A DNA stretch of 64,000 bases from Lingula anatina (Eukaryota > Brachiopoda > Lingulata > Lingulida > Lingulidae), in assembly GCF_001039355.2 (NCBI RefSeq), contig NW_019775426.1, positions 162,698 through 226,697 of the forward strand, written 5' to 3'. Made by a program: the position numbers and the translations under genes. Shown here piece after piece: positions 1 to 12,343 of this stretch. The notes under the pieces are model-generated. The model saw only the letters and a list, made by a program, of their open reading frames with translations. It was not told where the DNA came from and did not search any database. The first letter of the stretch is position 1. Every line of letters begins with the position of its first letter.

Positions 1-139
1 TTTTTTGAAAATGTTTTGTTGCAAAGAATTATGAGGTGCATCAAGTGTGATGCAATGTTGATAATTCATCTAGAACTTGTTGAAGTTTAACAGTGAGCTT
101 TTCAGTGGTTTTCAGATTATGCTTGTTTCTTTGCTTCAG

Positions 140-3100
140 GTATTCTTGATGAAAGCAGTTCTGATGAGGAAGGTTCTGGCAGTGGAAGTAGCTCTTCTGA
201 TGACAGTGATGATGAGGAGGATGAGGAAGGTAAGATGAGGTAGTGTGTGTGTGTGTGTGCGTGCCTGTGTGTGTGCATGTGCGCGCGCGCGTGCGTGTGT
301 GTGTTTGTGTGTATGTTCTTAAATTTTCCCTCATCCCCACTGTATCTTTGAAATGGTGTCCAACTCTTAGTTCAACTGGAACATTTTATGAAAACTAATT
401 TCTTATTTTTTGCACTTTCTTCAGGAAGGAGTTGCAATGTGAACTCTCTCATCCCTGTTTTTCTTCACCTTTTGAACCCACATAATTGTTATGGGATATA
501 AAATCACATCCTTCTTGATTCTGAGAATGCTATTTACAAAGGAATATTTCAATTGCTTTAGTTAAAGGCATTTTTTTTGAAAATGTAATGTTTCCAGATG
601 CTGAGAAGCAGCAACAGATCATAGATCAGACAGAGACCAACATGATAGCGTTCCGCCGCACTGTCTACCTGACCTTGCAATCCAGTCTGGACTTTGAAGA
701 ATGTGCACACAAGCTGCTCAAGATGGAGATCAAGCCTGGTTATGAGGTATCTGTGTGCCTTGTTTCACTGAGACTTATCAAGGTTTTTGATTTTTGTGGA
801 AAGATGTCTTTGAAATTTGTGTTAGATCATAAACAGTGTGTCAACAAGAAAATTGTGTTTCTTTTGTGATTTATGTTAGTAAGATTGGTAATTATGTTTT
901 AAATGAAGGATTGAGTGTTAGGTTCTAAATTGATTTTGGGTTTGATTTGCTTGTTTAGTAAGTGCATCTGTCAAAATATATTTACATAGTCATTAAGACA
1001 TTACATGGAAAATTGTGATTTAAGAAAGTGTCTGATGGAGTAGTGTTTTAACATTACAGAAAGAACTGTGCAACATGATCCTGGATTGCTGTGCACAGCT
1101 GAGAACATATGAGAAATTCTATGGACTTCTTGCACAGGTGAGTTGATTGGTAAAACAGAGTATCGTAGATCAAATAAATAATACACAGGATGACATATCT
1201 GTTTGTCTTCTTGTTCCTTTTATGCTTCGTCCAGTTTTCAAAGCATGATTTCCATTTTGTTTCATTTCCAGAGATTCTGCATGCTGGACCGCAAGTACAT
1301 AGAACCCTACCAGGATATCTTTGAAGAGCAGTATACAGCTATTCACCGCCTGGAGACCAACAAGTTAAGAAATGTCGCCAAATTTTTTGCACACTTGCTA
1401 TTCACAGATGCAATACCTTGGACAGTAAGTGCTCATCTATGTTGTGTTCAGATTTGACATGTACTTATGATATTGATCTTAATAATATGGTAATGCATAA
1501 TTTGATAATACAAGTATATAATGTGCACTTATAAAAGGTATAACGAGAGAACTTCTTTGTACACATAGTGATTTTAAAATGGGATTTAATTTGAATTGGG
1601 TTATAGGAAAAAATACATGAGTTATTTGCAAAGGGTTTTTGCAAAATTTTGGTTAAGTTATTCAGCACTAATTATAAATACTGTATCTCTTTGCTTTGTA
1701 TTCTAGGTTCTTCAAATTATCAAATTGAATGAAGATGACACCACCTCATCCAGTCGTATCTTCATCAAGATCTTATTTCAGGAGTTGTGTGAATATATGG
1801 GATTGGCCAAGCTCAATGACAGGCTTAAAGACCCGTATGTACAAATTATTTGTAATATCATTCAAAAGATTTAAACAATTTTGGTTCCAATTTCTGAAGT
1901 TTTGAAGTATCCCCCTTGTTTAATTAAGCAAGCTGTCCAGTAATGCCTGAATCTGAATGAGCTGAATGGCCATTGGATTTATGCCAAAGTCTGATTTGCG
2001 TATCAACAAAAAATAGACCATCTAAACTTTAGTCTAATGAAAGAGGGGTTTGTGAGCAGTTTCCTATTTGCAGAAAGGGGTGTAGAGATTTTTGGGAAAA
2101 AAAGTTTACTCGTTCAAGACTAGTCAATATTAAGGTTGATAAATTTTTGGGCTTGAAGAGATTAATTTGGTCTAATAACTTTTGAGTAATAGCAAGCTTG
2201 TTAATTAAAAAAGTGTTTCTTATGCTGCTCATGTATTATATCATTGATATTTTAAAATTTATGTTCTTATTATGTTGGACGTTGAATTTTTATACAAATT
2301 AAATATTTGAGTAAGGTATTAGTTCAATCATTTTTCACTGTATTTTAGGACCCTACAAGAGTTCTTTGAAGGTCTTTTCCCAAGGGATAACCCTAGAAAT
2401 GCAAGATTTGCCATCAATTTCTTCACATCCATAGGCCTAGGGGGACTTACGTAAGTTCTGTTTTATTAATTAATTAGTTTTTTAGTGATTGTTTTTTTTT
2501 ATATATCAAAGATTACTTAGAACAGGGATTTTTCGATGTTTTTGTATAATTCTCTAGTATAATATCCTCAGTTAAAAAAAGTAGTTTCTATGAAATTTTT
2601 AATAAATTGGCTAAACAAAAGAATTTTCATAAAGTTGAAAAATTTGCACAAGATAGATTGCCAATGGTTTACATTAATTTGATTTTGTTTAAAAATAACT
2701 TTAGAATGTGATTTATATCACTTTAAATGAATCAATCTATTTCCTTTATATCTTACACTATCAGTTAACCAAACTTGAAGATATTTTGGGTATTTTTCTC
2801 CTAGGGATGAGTTGAGGGAACACTTAAAGAACATGCCAAAGGTGACCATGTTACAACAGCCCCAGCAAGCTGAGGGGGCTGAAGGAGACCAGAGCAGCAG
2901 CAGCAGCAGCAGTGATAGTAGTAGCTCTGACAGCTCCAGCGGAGAGAGTTCCAGCGATGACTCCAGTTCAGACAGCTCAGATGATGAAGACTCTAGTAGT
3001 TCTAGTAGCAGTTCAGATTCCTCAGGTATGTGATCTAATCCCTTTAAATGCCCTCATCTTTTTGTCATACAGTGAACTCATTTTAGAAACATTCCTGAAG

Positions 3101-3983
3101 GGTAAGCTTTTATGTATACTTCACATTTTTCCTCAAGAAAATGCAACAAGGATTGCTTAAAAAATATTTGTATTCATCTTGGGTCACTGTTTAATTAGTC
3201 TTCTACCTACAGCATAGAGATTAACAAGTAGTTTCCAAAGCAGGCATTTAATTATTGCTTTTATTTCCAGATTCAGAATCTGAAACTGAGGCAAGAAAGC
3301 GAAATAAGAAAAAGACCACTAAGAAAGTTGTAGAAGATAAACTTACTGAAAGAAGAAAGAAGCACAGGGAAGAGGAAGAAGAACCAAAGCATAGAAGAAA
3401 TCGCAAGGAGGAAGAGGATGACAGACCAAATAAGCGAGACAGAGGCAGAAATCAGGAAGAAGATGGCAATAGGAAAACTGAAAGACGAAAAAGAAGGGCA
3501 GAAGGGGAACAAAATGGGAATGAACTTCTTCGCCAAAGGAGAGAGGAAAATGGGGAAAGATCTTCTGATCGTAGGCGAAGAGAAGAAAATGGGGATGATG
3601 ACAGACCACGCAGAATGAGAGAAGAGCGTGAAGAGGAAAGTGAAGAACCCAATCGTAGTAAGCGGAGGGCAGAAAAAAGGGAAAATTCTGTAGAAAGAGA
3701 TCCTAGAAATGAACGTAGAAGAGCAGATAGACATGATGGAGAAAATGAAGTAAGAAAAGAACGCAGTTCAGGTAGAAACAAAGAAAGAGGCCAAAATAAA
3801 ACAAGAGATCGTGATAGTGTTGAAAGTGATGATCGTGAAAAAACACGTGATAAAATGAGGACTAAGGAAAGAGAACGTTCAGAACGGGAAAGAGATGGAG
3901 ATACAAGACGTGAAAGACATGAACGCAATAGGCAACGAAGATCAGAATCTGAAGAAGATAACCGCAGCAGGCGTAGACGATAG
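140..3983 (+). CDS. CWC22: CWC22 homologue (pre-mRNA-splicing factor, nucampholin), 3' part
   Basis: Spliceosome protein; in known homologues it escorts eIF4A3 to the spliceosome for exon-junction-complex loading. Visible coding exons: 140-229, 598-746, 1060-1137, 1272-1424, 1707-1834, 2349-2450, 2805-3025 and 3271-3983. All have AG/GT borders, phases agree throughout, and they join into 543 residues plus a TAG stop. The upstream MIF4G half lies outside the window. Seen in order: acidic Ser/Asp/Glu linker (about residues 1-30), MA3 domain (about 35-165, with [16 protein letters not shown] and [13 protein letters not shown]), a conserved block ending [20 protein letters not shown], a serine-rich tract (about 262-308), and an Arg/Glu/Asp-rich tail ending in RSRRRR. 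Recognition is from recalled conserved CWC22 motifs, not an alignment. The next gene, TSC2, converges on it. Confidence 0.93.
242..304. repeat. (GT)n/(GC)n microsatellite in CWC22 intron
   Basis: Imperfect GT-rich tract with an interruption of alternating GC, starting about 12 bp after the splice donor at 230. Alternating purine-pyrimidine DNA of this kind is length-unstable. It also produces a meaningless Thr/His-rich frame on the minus strand. Confidence 0.9.
598..2450 (+). other. CWC22: CWC22 MA3-domain exons
   Basis: Five exons (598-746, 1060-1137, 1272-1424, 1707-1834, 2349-2450) encode the MA3 helical-repeat domain and the conserved block after it. Introns are 134-514 bp and have no recognisable content beyond AT-rich sequence. 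Readable landmarks include [44 protein letters not shown] and [19 protein letters not shown], which match the family closely. Confidence 0.9.
2894..3025 (+). repeat. CWC22: Serine-codon repeat in CWC22
   Basis: Six AGC codons in a row, followed by mixed AGT/TCT/AGC/TCC serine codons with Asp and Gly. They encode the serine-rich linker before the Arg/Glu tail. The pure AGC run could vary in length; the mixed codons after it suggest selection for the serine stretch rather than simple slippage. Confidence 0.75.
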
Positions 3984-4332
3984 CAAAAATGTGCTGTTGG
4001 CGCCACTCTGACTTTGACTCTGTGATACTTAAATCTGACATTTACCAGGTTGCTCGAATTTTGGTAATTTTTGAACCTACACCTCTGAAAACTGACCATC
4101 AATTGTTTTGAATGATACAAGGGGGTGATAGGGCAAGTGGTAAAGAAGACAGTAAATTGCACTCCATTTATTAAGAAGTATCCAGCTAGAACATATTGTA
4201 AACCTGGATTATCTGTTATCGGTAGTCATTTCAATGTTTTTCTGTTTGTGAATGCATTTTTCCAGTCTGCAAGTCAATATCAGATGATAATCTTGATAAT
4301 GGGGTGACATATAATTATGTTTAAATCCTACA

Positions 4333-4338
4333 AATAAA
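4333..4338 (+). terminator. Probable polyadenylation signal of CWC22
   Basis: Canonical AATAAA about 350 bp after the CWC22 stop codon at 3981-3983, in an AT-rich 3' UTR. It is the first clear signal on this strand after the stop. Confidence 0.6.
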
Positions 4339-5367
4339 TGAAAAAGTTCAAAGATATTGCATCCACTTTCGATATTTTTGTCTCAATTTATTTCGTCTCT
4401 TTTTAGGATACCAAACCTTTATTACACAAAATAATGACCCCATAGTGCCAAAGCTTTCGATAATAATGATCAGTAAGTACAATGAAAATGCCTTTTACTG
4501 CATGAAAAATCATTTTGGAAAGTCCTAGATGATGTCATTTCACTACTGTTAAATAAACTTTTCTGTTTGTCCTTTGTCAAATTCATAGATTGATTCAATA
4601 CCATTATTGCATTAAAATTTCCTCCCTTTCAAATATCCAGTAACCTACAGCACCTTTGGTTCTATTTTCACTTTAATGAACTGTATATGCACTTGTATTG
4701 TTTTGCAATCCCTAATTATCATAGCATTTCTTGATTGCAGTAGGACATTAAAATTCTGTTCAGCAGATGTGGTAACTACGTGATAGCAGATTTACAAAAA
4801 AAGTGACAGTGTACTCTATGTAAGTTTGACCCAAATGGTATACATTCACTTCATTTTCATTTGTTCACGTCAGAAATAGGATCTCATTTCCTATCAATTT
4901 ACCCGCCATTACAGTACTCCCAGTAATGGCACCAAAAGTTTGCAAATTTTAATACCATTGCGGTGGTCATGTAAATATCCATATCCTGACAGTTGGTGTA
5001 TTTCAGAGTAAGACATTCCACAAAAACCCAAAAAGGTCATTTTACACATACATTTTGTATATCCATCATCTTTGTGTTGTCTTTTTACTTAAGCAGGATC
5101 CAGTTCAGTAACACTGGGCAATGAATGTATCCACAGTTTGGGATGAGCAAATTTGTATTAATTTTCTCTGCGTCTTTGAAAGTGATGCATCTTTATTCAT
5201 GTCTGTAGCATCAAGGAAAAAAAGTTCAGTCTGAAAAATCTGTCACTTAGTCAAAATTCAACTTTCAAATTAAGAAACATATCCAGCATTAAGGAACTTT
5301 GAGAAATCCATCCTCTCCAACCTAAATTTTCAATGCAGTCAGAGGTGGAGATTTCCTATTGCTGTAA
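4339..5367. other. Convergent spacer between CWC22 and TSC2, with TSC2 3' UTR
   Basis: About 1 kb with no coding signal on either strand. It should hold the TSC2 3' UTR. On the minus strand, AATAAA hexamers lie at 5192-5197 (about 170 bp past the TSC2 stop) and again at 4387-4392 and 4418-4423. If a distal one is used, the 3' end of the TSC2 transcript would approach that of CWC22. Confidence 0.5.
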
Positions 5368-6089
5368 TCACACAAACTCGGTGAAATCTTCATTCACAGA
5401 ATCCGCTCTCTTATTTTGGTTTGATGTACTCTGCAACTGTAATATCTTGCTCTTGATTCTTTTGATCTGCCTCAGCCTCTCCAGCCAGTTGGATGCATAT
5501 GGATCCGAGGGATTGGTGTTCTGCCTCATCAAGATTAGTGATGCAAGCTGCAATGTAAAACAATGTCCCATAACCTTAAAATAACATGCCAGAATTGTGT
5601 CCTAGCTGATAATACCATGTATTTGAATGCCATTTCCCTCCTTCAGAAACACAAAACAAGTTGAATTATCCTCTCCCTAACCCCCCTCCCTAAAAAAAAG
5701 GACAGTTTTCCTTAAAAAAAATAAGCAGTTTTCTCCTACTCTATGTTCTACCTGTTCCTACACTTGGATACAATGTTTCATTTCTTTGCAGGATAGAAAA
5801 TATGACTATGAGGCATTTTCAAATGTGGATAGTCTACCTTTCATAAAATGATTGATAAAATTATGAGCAGAAATTGGTCATCTGTGTAATTCAACACGCA
5901 AGTTTAGCCAATTTAGAAATAAAATAGAAAGATTAATTTATACAGCAAAATACTTAAAGATTAATCCCTGCAAAATTACACAGCCTAGAATGCTTACATT
6001 TGCATGCAGTGCCATCTGACGAACAAATACAGACAGGTGATTATCTGATATGATTTTGGTGTCCTGATGTCCAATAATTGGTGCAATAT
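5368..6089 (-). other. TSC2: TSC2 exons 34-35 (C terminus)
   Basis: Exons 5998-6089 and 5368-5547 encode [12 protein letters not shown], then [20 protein letters not shown] and the terminal VNEDFTEFV. The basic helix [12 protein letters not shown] matches the tuberin C-terminal segment described as a calmodulin-binding region, and DFTEFV is the usual family ending, so the gene is not truncated. Confidence 0.92.
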
Positions 6090-9000
6090 CTGAAAGGAGG
6101 ACAAGATTCTCCTATTGACAAATTGTAAATTTTTGGACCATTTTAAAGTAAATAAAAAGTAAATCTTTTCTAAAGACACTGAACATGATTTCTACCTATG
6201 AGGCATGACATTACAACCCTTCATTGCGCAAAAAAACAAACAAACGTTAAAAAACTAGTCTCTTTAGAAGTAATTTTTTTTTTTGGTATCATTACACAAG
6301 GGACAGAACAACCTATTTCACTATTTTTAAGTTATCTTTTTTCAATTAAGACAGAATATGGCATCATAGTTTTGCAGAAATATTCTAGTCAAATAATATA
6401 CAAATCTTTTAGTATTATTGGAAAAACATACCCTCCTTTGCTCTGACAGTGACTGCATTACTCTCATGATCCAGTGGTTGAATTACTATGTTCACAAAGT
6501 TAAATTGGCACTAAAAGAAATAACAAATCTACAAATTTAATAATAATAATAATAATATCAGTATTATTTTAAAATGTTAAAAGGCAAAAAGCCTTAAAGA
6601 TAAAATAGTGCTAATAAAATTTATTCTTTAAATCCAAATTCTGCATGAAAATACATGGAACCTGAAAAATTTTATAATATAAGAGTAGGATGCCCTTACA
6701 TAGAAGGGATTTCTAATTTAGCTTCTGTTATCCACACAGCACATATTTCAACATTTACCTTAATTGTCCCAGTCTGGTAATCTTCCCCACTCTCATTGTA
6801 CACTATGGTAACATAATCATTGCCAATGTGGAGCTTTTTAGCATTGCAGTTTGGGTCAGATTCTTTGTTTGGCATCAGGGTAGCAACATGAAATATCACT
6901 GAAAAACAGGTTAGAATCATTTTGACTAAAAAAATTGTAATGAACAGGTTAACAACTGTTGTTTAGAAGATGTGAAATAGCTTTAACAATATCAAGAGGC
7001 TTCATCCATTGTAGGTTTCTCCTCCAGAACTAAAAGCATATACATATATAAGTAAGAGCATTGTATGTAATTAGAAACAATATTATTTATGAGTATTCCC
7101 CATATTGTCCTTCTTGGACAGTGGACATTGGTTTTTTGTCTTTGGGAAAGGAAGGTGATTTTTTTTTTGTTTTGTTTAATCCTGTTCATGCAGCGTTGAG
7201 GCACTCTTCATTTATTTCGTCTAACACACCTCACTACTAAAACAATAAATTCTGAGTATGAGAAAAGGAAGGGATGCTCTCTTTAATCTTTTAAATATGC
7301 ACTGACTAATACCTTGCATCTGATCCCCATGCCAAGAATAAGCAAAATGTCCATCATTGCCATTTAAGTCGAGTCCTCCCACATACACGTGGTCAGGATT
7401 GCAGTCGGACAACCTGAGCAGAGAGCCCAGGCCTCGCAGGAACTCCGCATACCTGGAGGAACCATAGACATTGCGCAGTATGGAGCCTTCATCACCCACC
7501 TGAATAGCAATTTACAGCATAAGATCGTTTATCGAATTTTTGAGAAATATTGCAAAGCTGAGTAAAACATTTTTAAAAAAATCAAAAAGTCTAGCAATCA
7601 GAACACAAAGAAAGGCTCTTTTACATATATGACAGTTAAAACCCTACAGTTTTTACACATGAAATAAAACACCTTATAAGGGCAAATTTTCTGACAACAA
7701 AGCAAAATATGTATGCAACATATAGGAGCACCCACCTGTCCAGGTCCGACATACAACACTGCCAGCTTGTGTGTCTCTTGGGGAGCAATGCGGTCCAGAT
7801 TCTTCATAGCTCTTTCTATCACCTACATTAACCAAATTTCATGCATATAGGTTGGGTTGATTCTGGGCCATCCCTTAAGGTTAATCTTTTTTTATCCCTC
7901 AAATTTCAATATTGTTTAAAATAACTTTTGACTCCAAACCATTCAAAATCCTTAATAGTGATAAACAATCAAAAGAGGATTAAATAAATAGATATTCTTT
8001 AGTCAGCCTAGATTTCAAGTAACGCTAAGGAAAAGAATTGGCAAAAGCTATCCATACATCACCTCATTCTGTGGCAGCACCAAAGGTTTCTCTTCTTTAC
8101 TCGCTCCAAAGAATGCACTGTGGTACAATTGCAGGAACACAAAGCTTGGGTTGATACCATTCTTCACTGCCTCCCTCCCAATGCCCCGCCCAGAGTCTCG
8201 TCCACTCTCCAGATTGTCCATAACAGACAGTGTGTGACCCCGCGGCCGGCGGGAAATGACTGGTAAGGCATGTATTTCGTCATTAAAGGAGCTCAAGGTG
8301 GTGGAGTCCACAGAAACTTGGGTGTTTAATGCCGAGTGCAGAGTGTGGACGCCATGCTCAGCAGCTGAGAAAGCAGGGGCTGGTGGTTTACCATGTTTGT
8401 CCTCACTGTGGAGAATCTCAGAAATGTTGCTTTCACTGTGCATTTTAACTGGATCTGACGGTGGGCTTAGAGTCTGAAACATATAGGATGATAAGATTCA
8501 AGATCATTCATTATGTCTTTTTTATGATAAAAGGTTTATTATGCAATGAGAAGCATGTTCATAGCTATCCATATAATGGACTACCCTGTATTTTTCAATC
8601 CCTTCTTCAAACTCCACAATAAATTTAGCCTATTTCTCCAAAACTGTGCCAAGTAATTCAAGAAAGCCACAGAAGACTATTGAGGTCCAAATTAGAAAGT
8701 GAAAAAAAAACCCTAAAGGACAAAGTTAGCCACCTGTTGTGCCTGTAACTGGCCAGTATTTAGAAACTCTGGAGTGGCCTGGGTAGGAAAGGAGCCCAAG
8801 TTTGGGGAAGAACTGGTCCTCCTCACTGTGACTCTCTTCACAGGACCTCCACCAGAAACTGGCCCATCCTTGTCTGAAGATCCCCATGATACATCTGGTG
8901 ATATCACCTCCGCTGCTGTATAATGAAAAATAATGTATGTCTGACATTGCTACATTTTTTCACTGCACCATATGTATGTGACAACTCCATATATTGTCAT

Positions 9001-12000
9001 TGTAACAAAGTTGAGTGTTAATTGTTGCAACAGAAATAAGAGAATTCGGCTTTTTTTAGAATGACTCTTAGTGATACTTATAACATCAGTCACTGTAACC
9101 CATTCACTACCACTACTACTACATGTGTACTACTACTACTACTTACTAAGTTACTATTCCAAATAATAATAAAAGGAAATGAAATATAATCAGAACACTT
9201 ACATGTACCTGCTTCTTCTCTCTTCGTTACACTTGTTGTGTCCCTGCTGTCCTGTTTGGTGATCTCTGTTTCTCTCAATCCTGCTATCTCCAGTGTAACA
9301 CCAGACATGTCTTGCACATCTAAAAACAACAGACAAAATCCACAAACTCTAAACTGACACCTTTTCAAAGCAAAATGTCATTGTATGAAGCTGGCGGTAA
9401 AACAATGGTGTGAAATATTCCATAAAAAACATATTTTTCTCGATATGTCCACTGAAAACTTCACCTTTGTTCTTTTCACTCAAATCACTGCAAATACATG
9501 GGCTTTTTTTTTTCATTTTTTTTTTCAATTTTCTTCAGGCTCTAACCAGTTCATTGCTCTCTCTCTTTACCACAGACCTCTGCATATAATCATGAAACAT
9601 TTTTGTAACTGGTGCAGGTTAAAATTTTTCGGACAAGACATTAGTACAACTTTATTTTGAAATCAAAAATTGTCCCCTTTGCTTCAAAAGTACAAAAGCA
9701 ATTGATGAAAAGGCTCTAGTACAGTATCTTCAAAGGGGTATCTTCAAAGTATCAAAAAATCACACACAACATTGTTTATTTTTCTATATAATTTTAAATA
9801 ACATGTTTTGAAAAACACAAAGAACATCAAATAACACTTACCAAGGACCAGCTCAGGTTGAGCAGAGTCAGCTACTGAACCATCTGTCGTAATTGGTGGT
9901 TTTTCATCAAAGCTTGGAAAATGCTGCTCATACAAACTCTCATATTCATTTTCACCCAGACTCTCACTGTCTATTCTCCCAATGCTGTCGGCGTCAAATG
10001 CCTTCTCAGCATTGTACATGAAAAGTGTGCCGATGTCTGCAAGAGGGAAATCTTGGCCAGAAGATGTGAACAGTAAAGATTCATTTTCCAGACGCATTAT
10101 CCACGAGATGTTACCGCTGGGTCTGCGAATGTAGACTTCAGCCCAGCCCTGACACCAGCAGCTACACACATGGGGACTGACTGAGGATTTATGCTTTAAA
10201 CCTAGGACAGATGGAAAAAAACAAAACAAAAACAATTGAACATTAATTCATTATTGGAAGTTTGTTTAAATGCCTACTATAGCACTATACCTAGAATCTA
10301 ACACCGAGATTTTATTTATCAAATTGGTTTTTGTGTGATCAAACTTTAATTTGTCAACTTTTTAGTTAGTTTAATAAGGAAGTATGTCCTGTAGCACTGG
10401 TAATTCAACCTTTGTAAAAATTGGAACAATTTGTCACAATGATTCCTTCTGCATTTTCTATCTAGACAAACACAAAGGTTTGGTTTTGCAATATTTCTAA
10501 TTTACCTTGCACCAAACTATCCATAGTCTGGGTCCCCTCTGTCCCTAAAGACTTCCCTATATTTGTATCACTTTCCAGTCTCTCCTCCTTGCCACCGACA
10601 GCAGCGCCACCTGTCTCCCTTTCCTCTGGGGATGACCCATGCTTGTGAAGCTGAATGTCATCCACGCTCTGTTGTCGTAGGGCTTCTCGTGGACGTGGGC
10701 TGACGTAAGCAGATTTATGCCGTCTCCTCATTGATGAAGCGCCATCTGTCTTCAATTTCTCTTCACTGGCACTCAAGGAGAAGGGGTCCTCATGGGTGTC
10801 ATTTTTGTTGCCCATGCCAGTTTTACAAAGAGCTGTGCACTTATCACACAGACCACTCTTGCCCAGCTTATTGCCTCCCCCACTGGTAGTTATGGTGATT
10901 ATTCTGTTTCCTAGTAACCAGCTCTGACTCTGGCCTCCAGCTAGCAGGAATTCTGTCACTGAAGTCCTAGGGATAGGAGGGAAATACTTACTTAAGAGAT
11001 ATCATCATGTTTCATCACATTTTTAATTTACTCTGAATGCAAATGCTATAACTGCAACATGTAAAGAAACCTTCGTAATGGGAATCAAATTTATATAATT
11101 TTCCTCCAATTCCGTAACAACAGACAAGACATACATCGAAAATGCCAATGTAAAAAAGAAAAAAAGAAAAAAATGCATAACATTAAGAAATATATTCCAA
11201 TCAAGCTGTTTTTCCATTCTGAGCTGTATTTAAGTCCTAAGAATTGTTAGTTAGAGAATAAGTAACATGTTTATTCTCTAAATATAGTGTTTATGGTGGC
11301 AGTGCAGAAAATAGGGTTTTGTCAATTTTGATGCAATATTACGTAATGATTACAACAAAATCACCACCAATTTTTATTTACAGATGTTTAGTCACACAGT
11401 TTTCCATGAAATGCATTAATGGTGAAAAGTACAGACACACTGAGGAAAAAAAAAGAATGTGCCATGTGAGCCATGTGAAAACAATAAAATGTCAATACCT
11501 CTGAGAATTTTGTAACAAGATTATTCAAATTGATAATAAATGCTTCCTTATAACCTGCTTTTACACACCTGTCTAAATATTCAGGAAAAAAGTAAGACAG
11601 CTTGTTAGCAGCAAGGTTAAACAGGGTTAAGGGACATAAGAACTAAGGAAAAGTGCCATACCATTGTTGAGATGATATCAGAATGGTGTTTCAGTCATAC
11701 ATTTTTCCATGAAATGCATTAACGGTGAAATGTACAGACACACTGAGAAAAAAAGAAACATGCAATTGGAGCTGTGTGAAAACAATAAAAACCCCAACAC
11801 CTTCTCTTAGAATTTTTGTAATGCTTCCTTATAGCCTGTTTTTGCAGACCTGTCTTTTAATATTCAGGAAAACAGTCTGACAGCTTGTTAGCAGCCAGAT
11901 TAAATAGGATAAAGGGAAATAGGAAATGAGAAAAAGTGCAATATACTTGTTGAGATGATATCAGAAAATGTCTAAGTCACAGTTTTCCATGAAATGCATT

Positions 12001-12309
12001 AACGGTGAAAAATACAGACACGCTGAAGAAAAAAAACATGCAACGTGAACCATGTGAATAAAAGAGCCAACACTTTTTCTTAGAATTTTGTAACGAATTA
12101 TTCAAATTGATAACCAATGCTTCCTAGTAACCTGCTATTCAGGAAAAAAGTAAGACAGCTTGTTAGCAGCAAGGGCAAACAGGGTAAAGGGAAATAGGAA
12201 CTGAGAAAAAGTGCAATATACTTGTTGAGATTATATCAGAATGAAAAATAATCTGATCAGGTTGGTTTTCATACTCTGTGTTTTAGTCTTTAGAATCATT
12301 CTTGTAATA

Positions 12310-12343
<34 letters not shown>

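Noticed and set aside
3452-4162. 236-codon minus-strand open frame
   Set aside because: It is antisense to the last CWC22 exon; purine-rich Arg/Glu codons leave few stops on the other strand, and the Leu/Ser/Arg-rich product has no family features.
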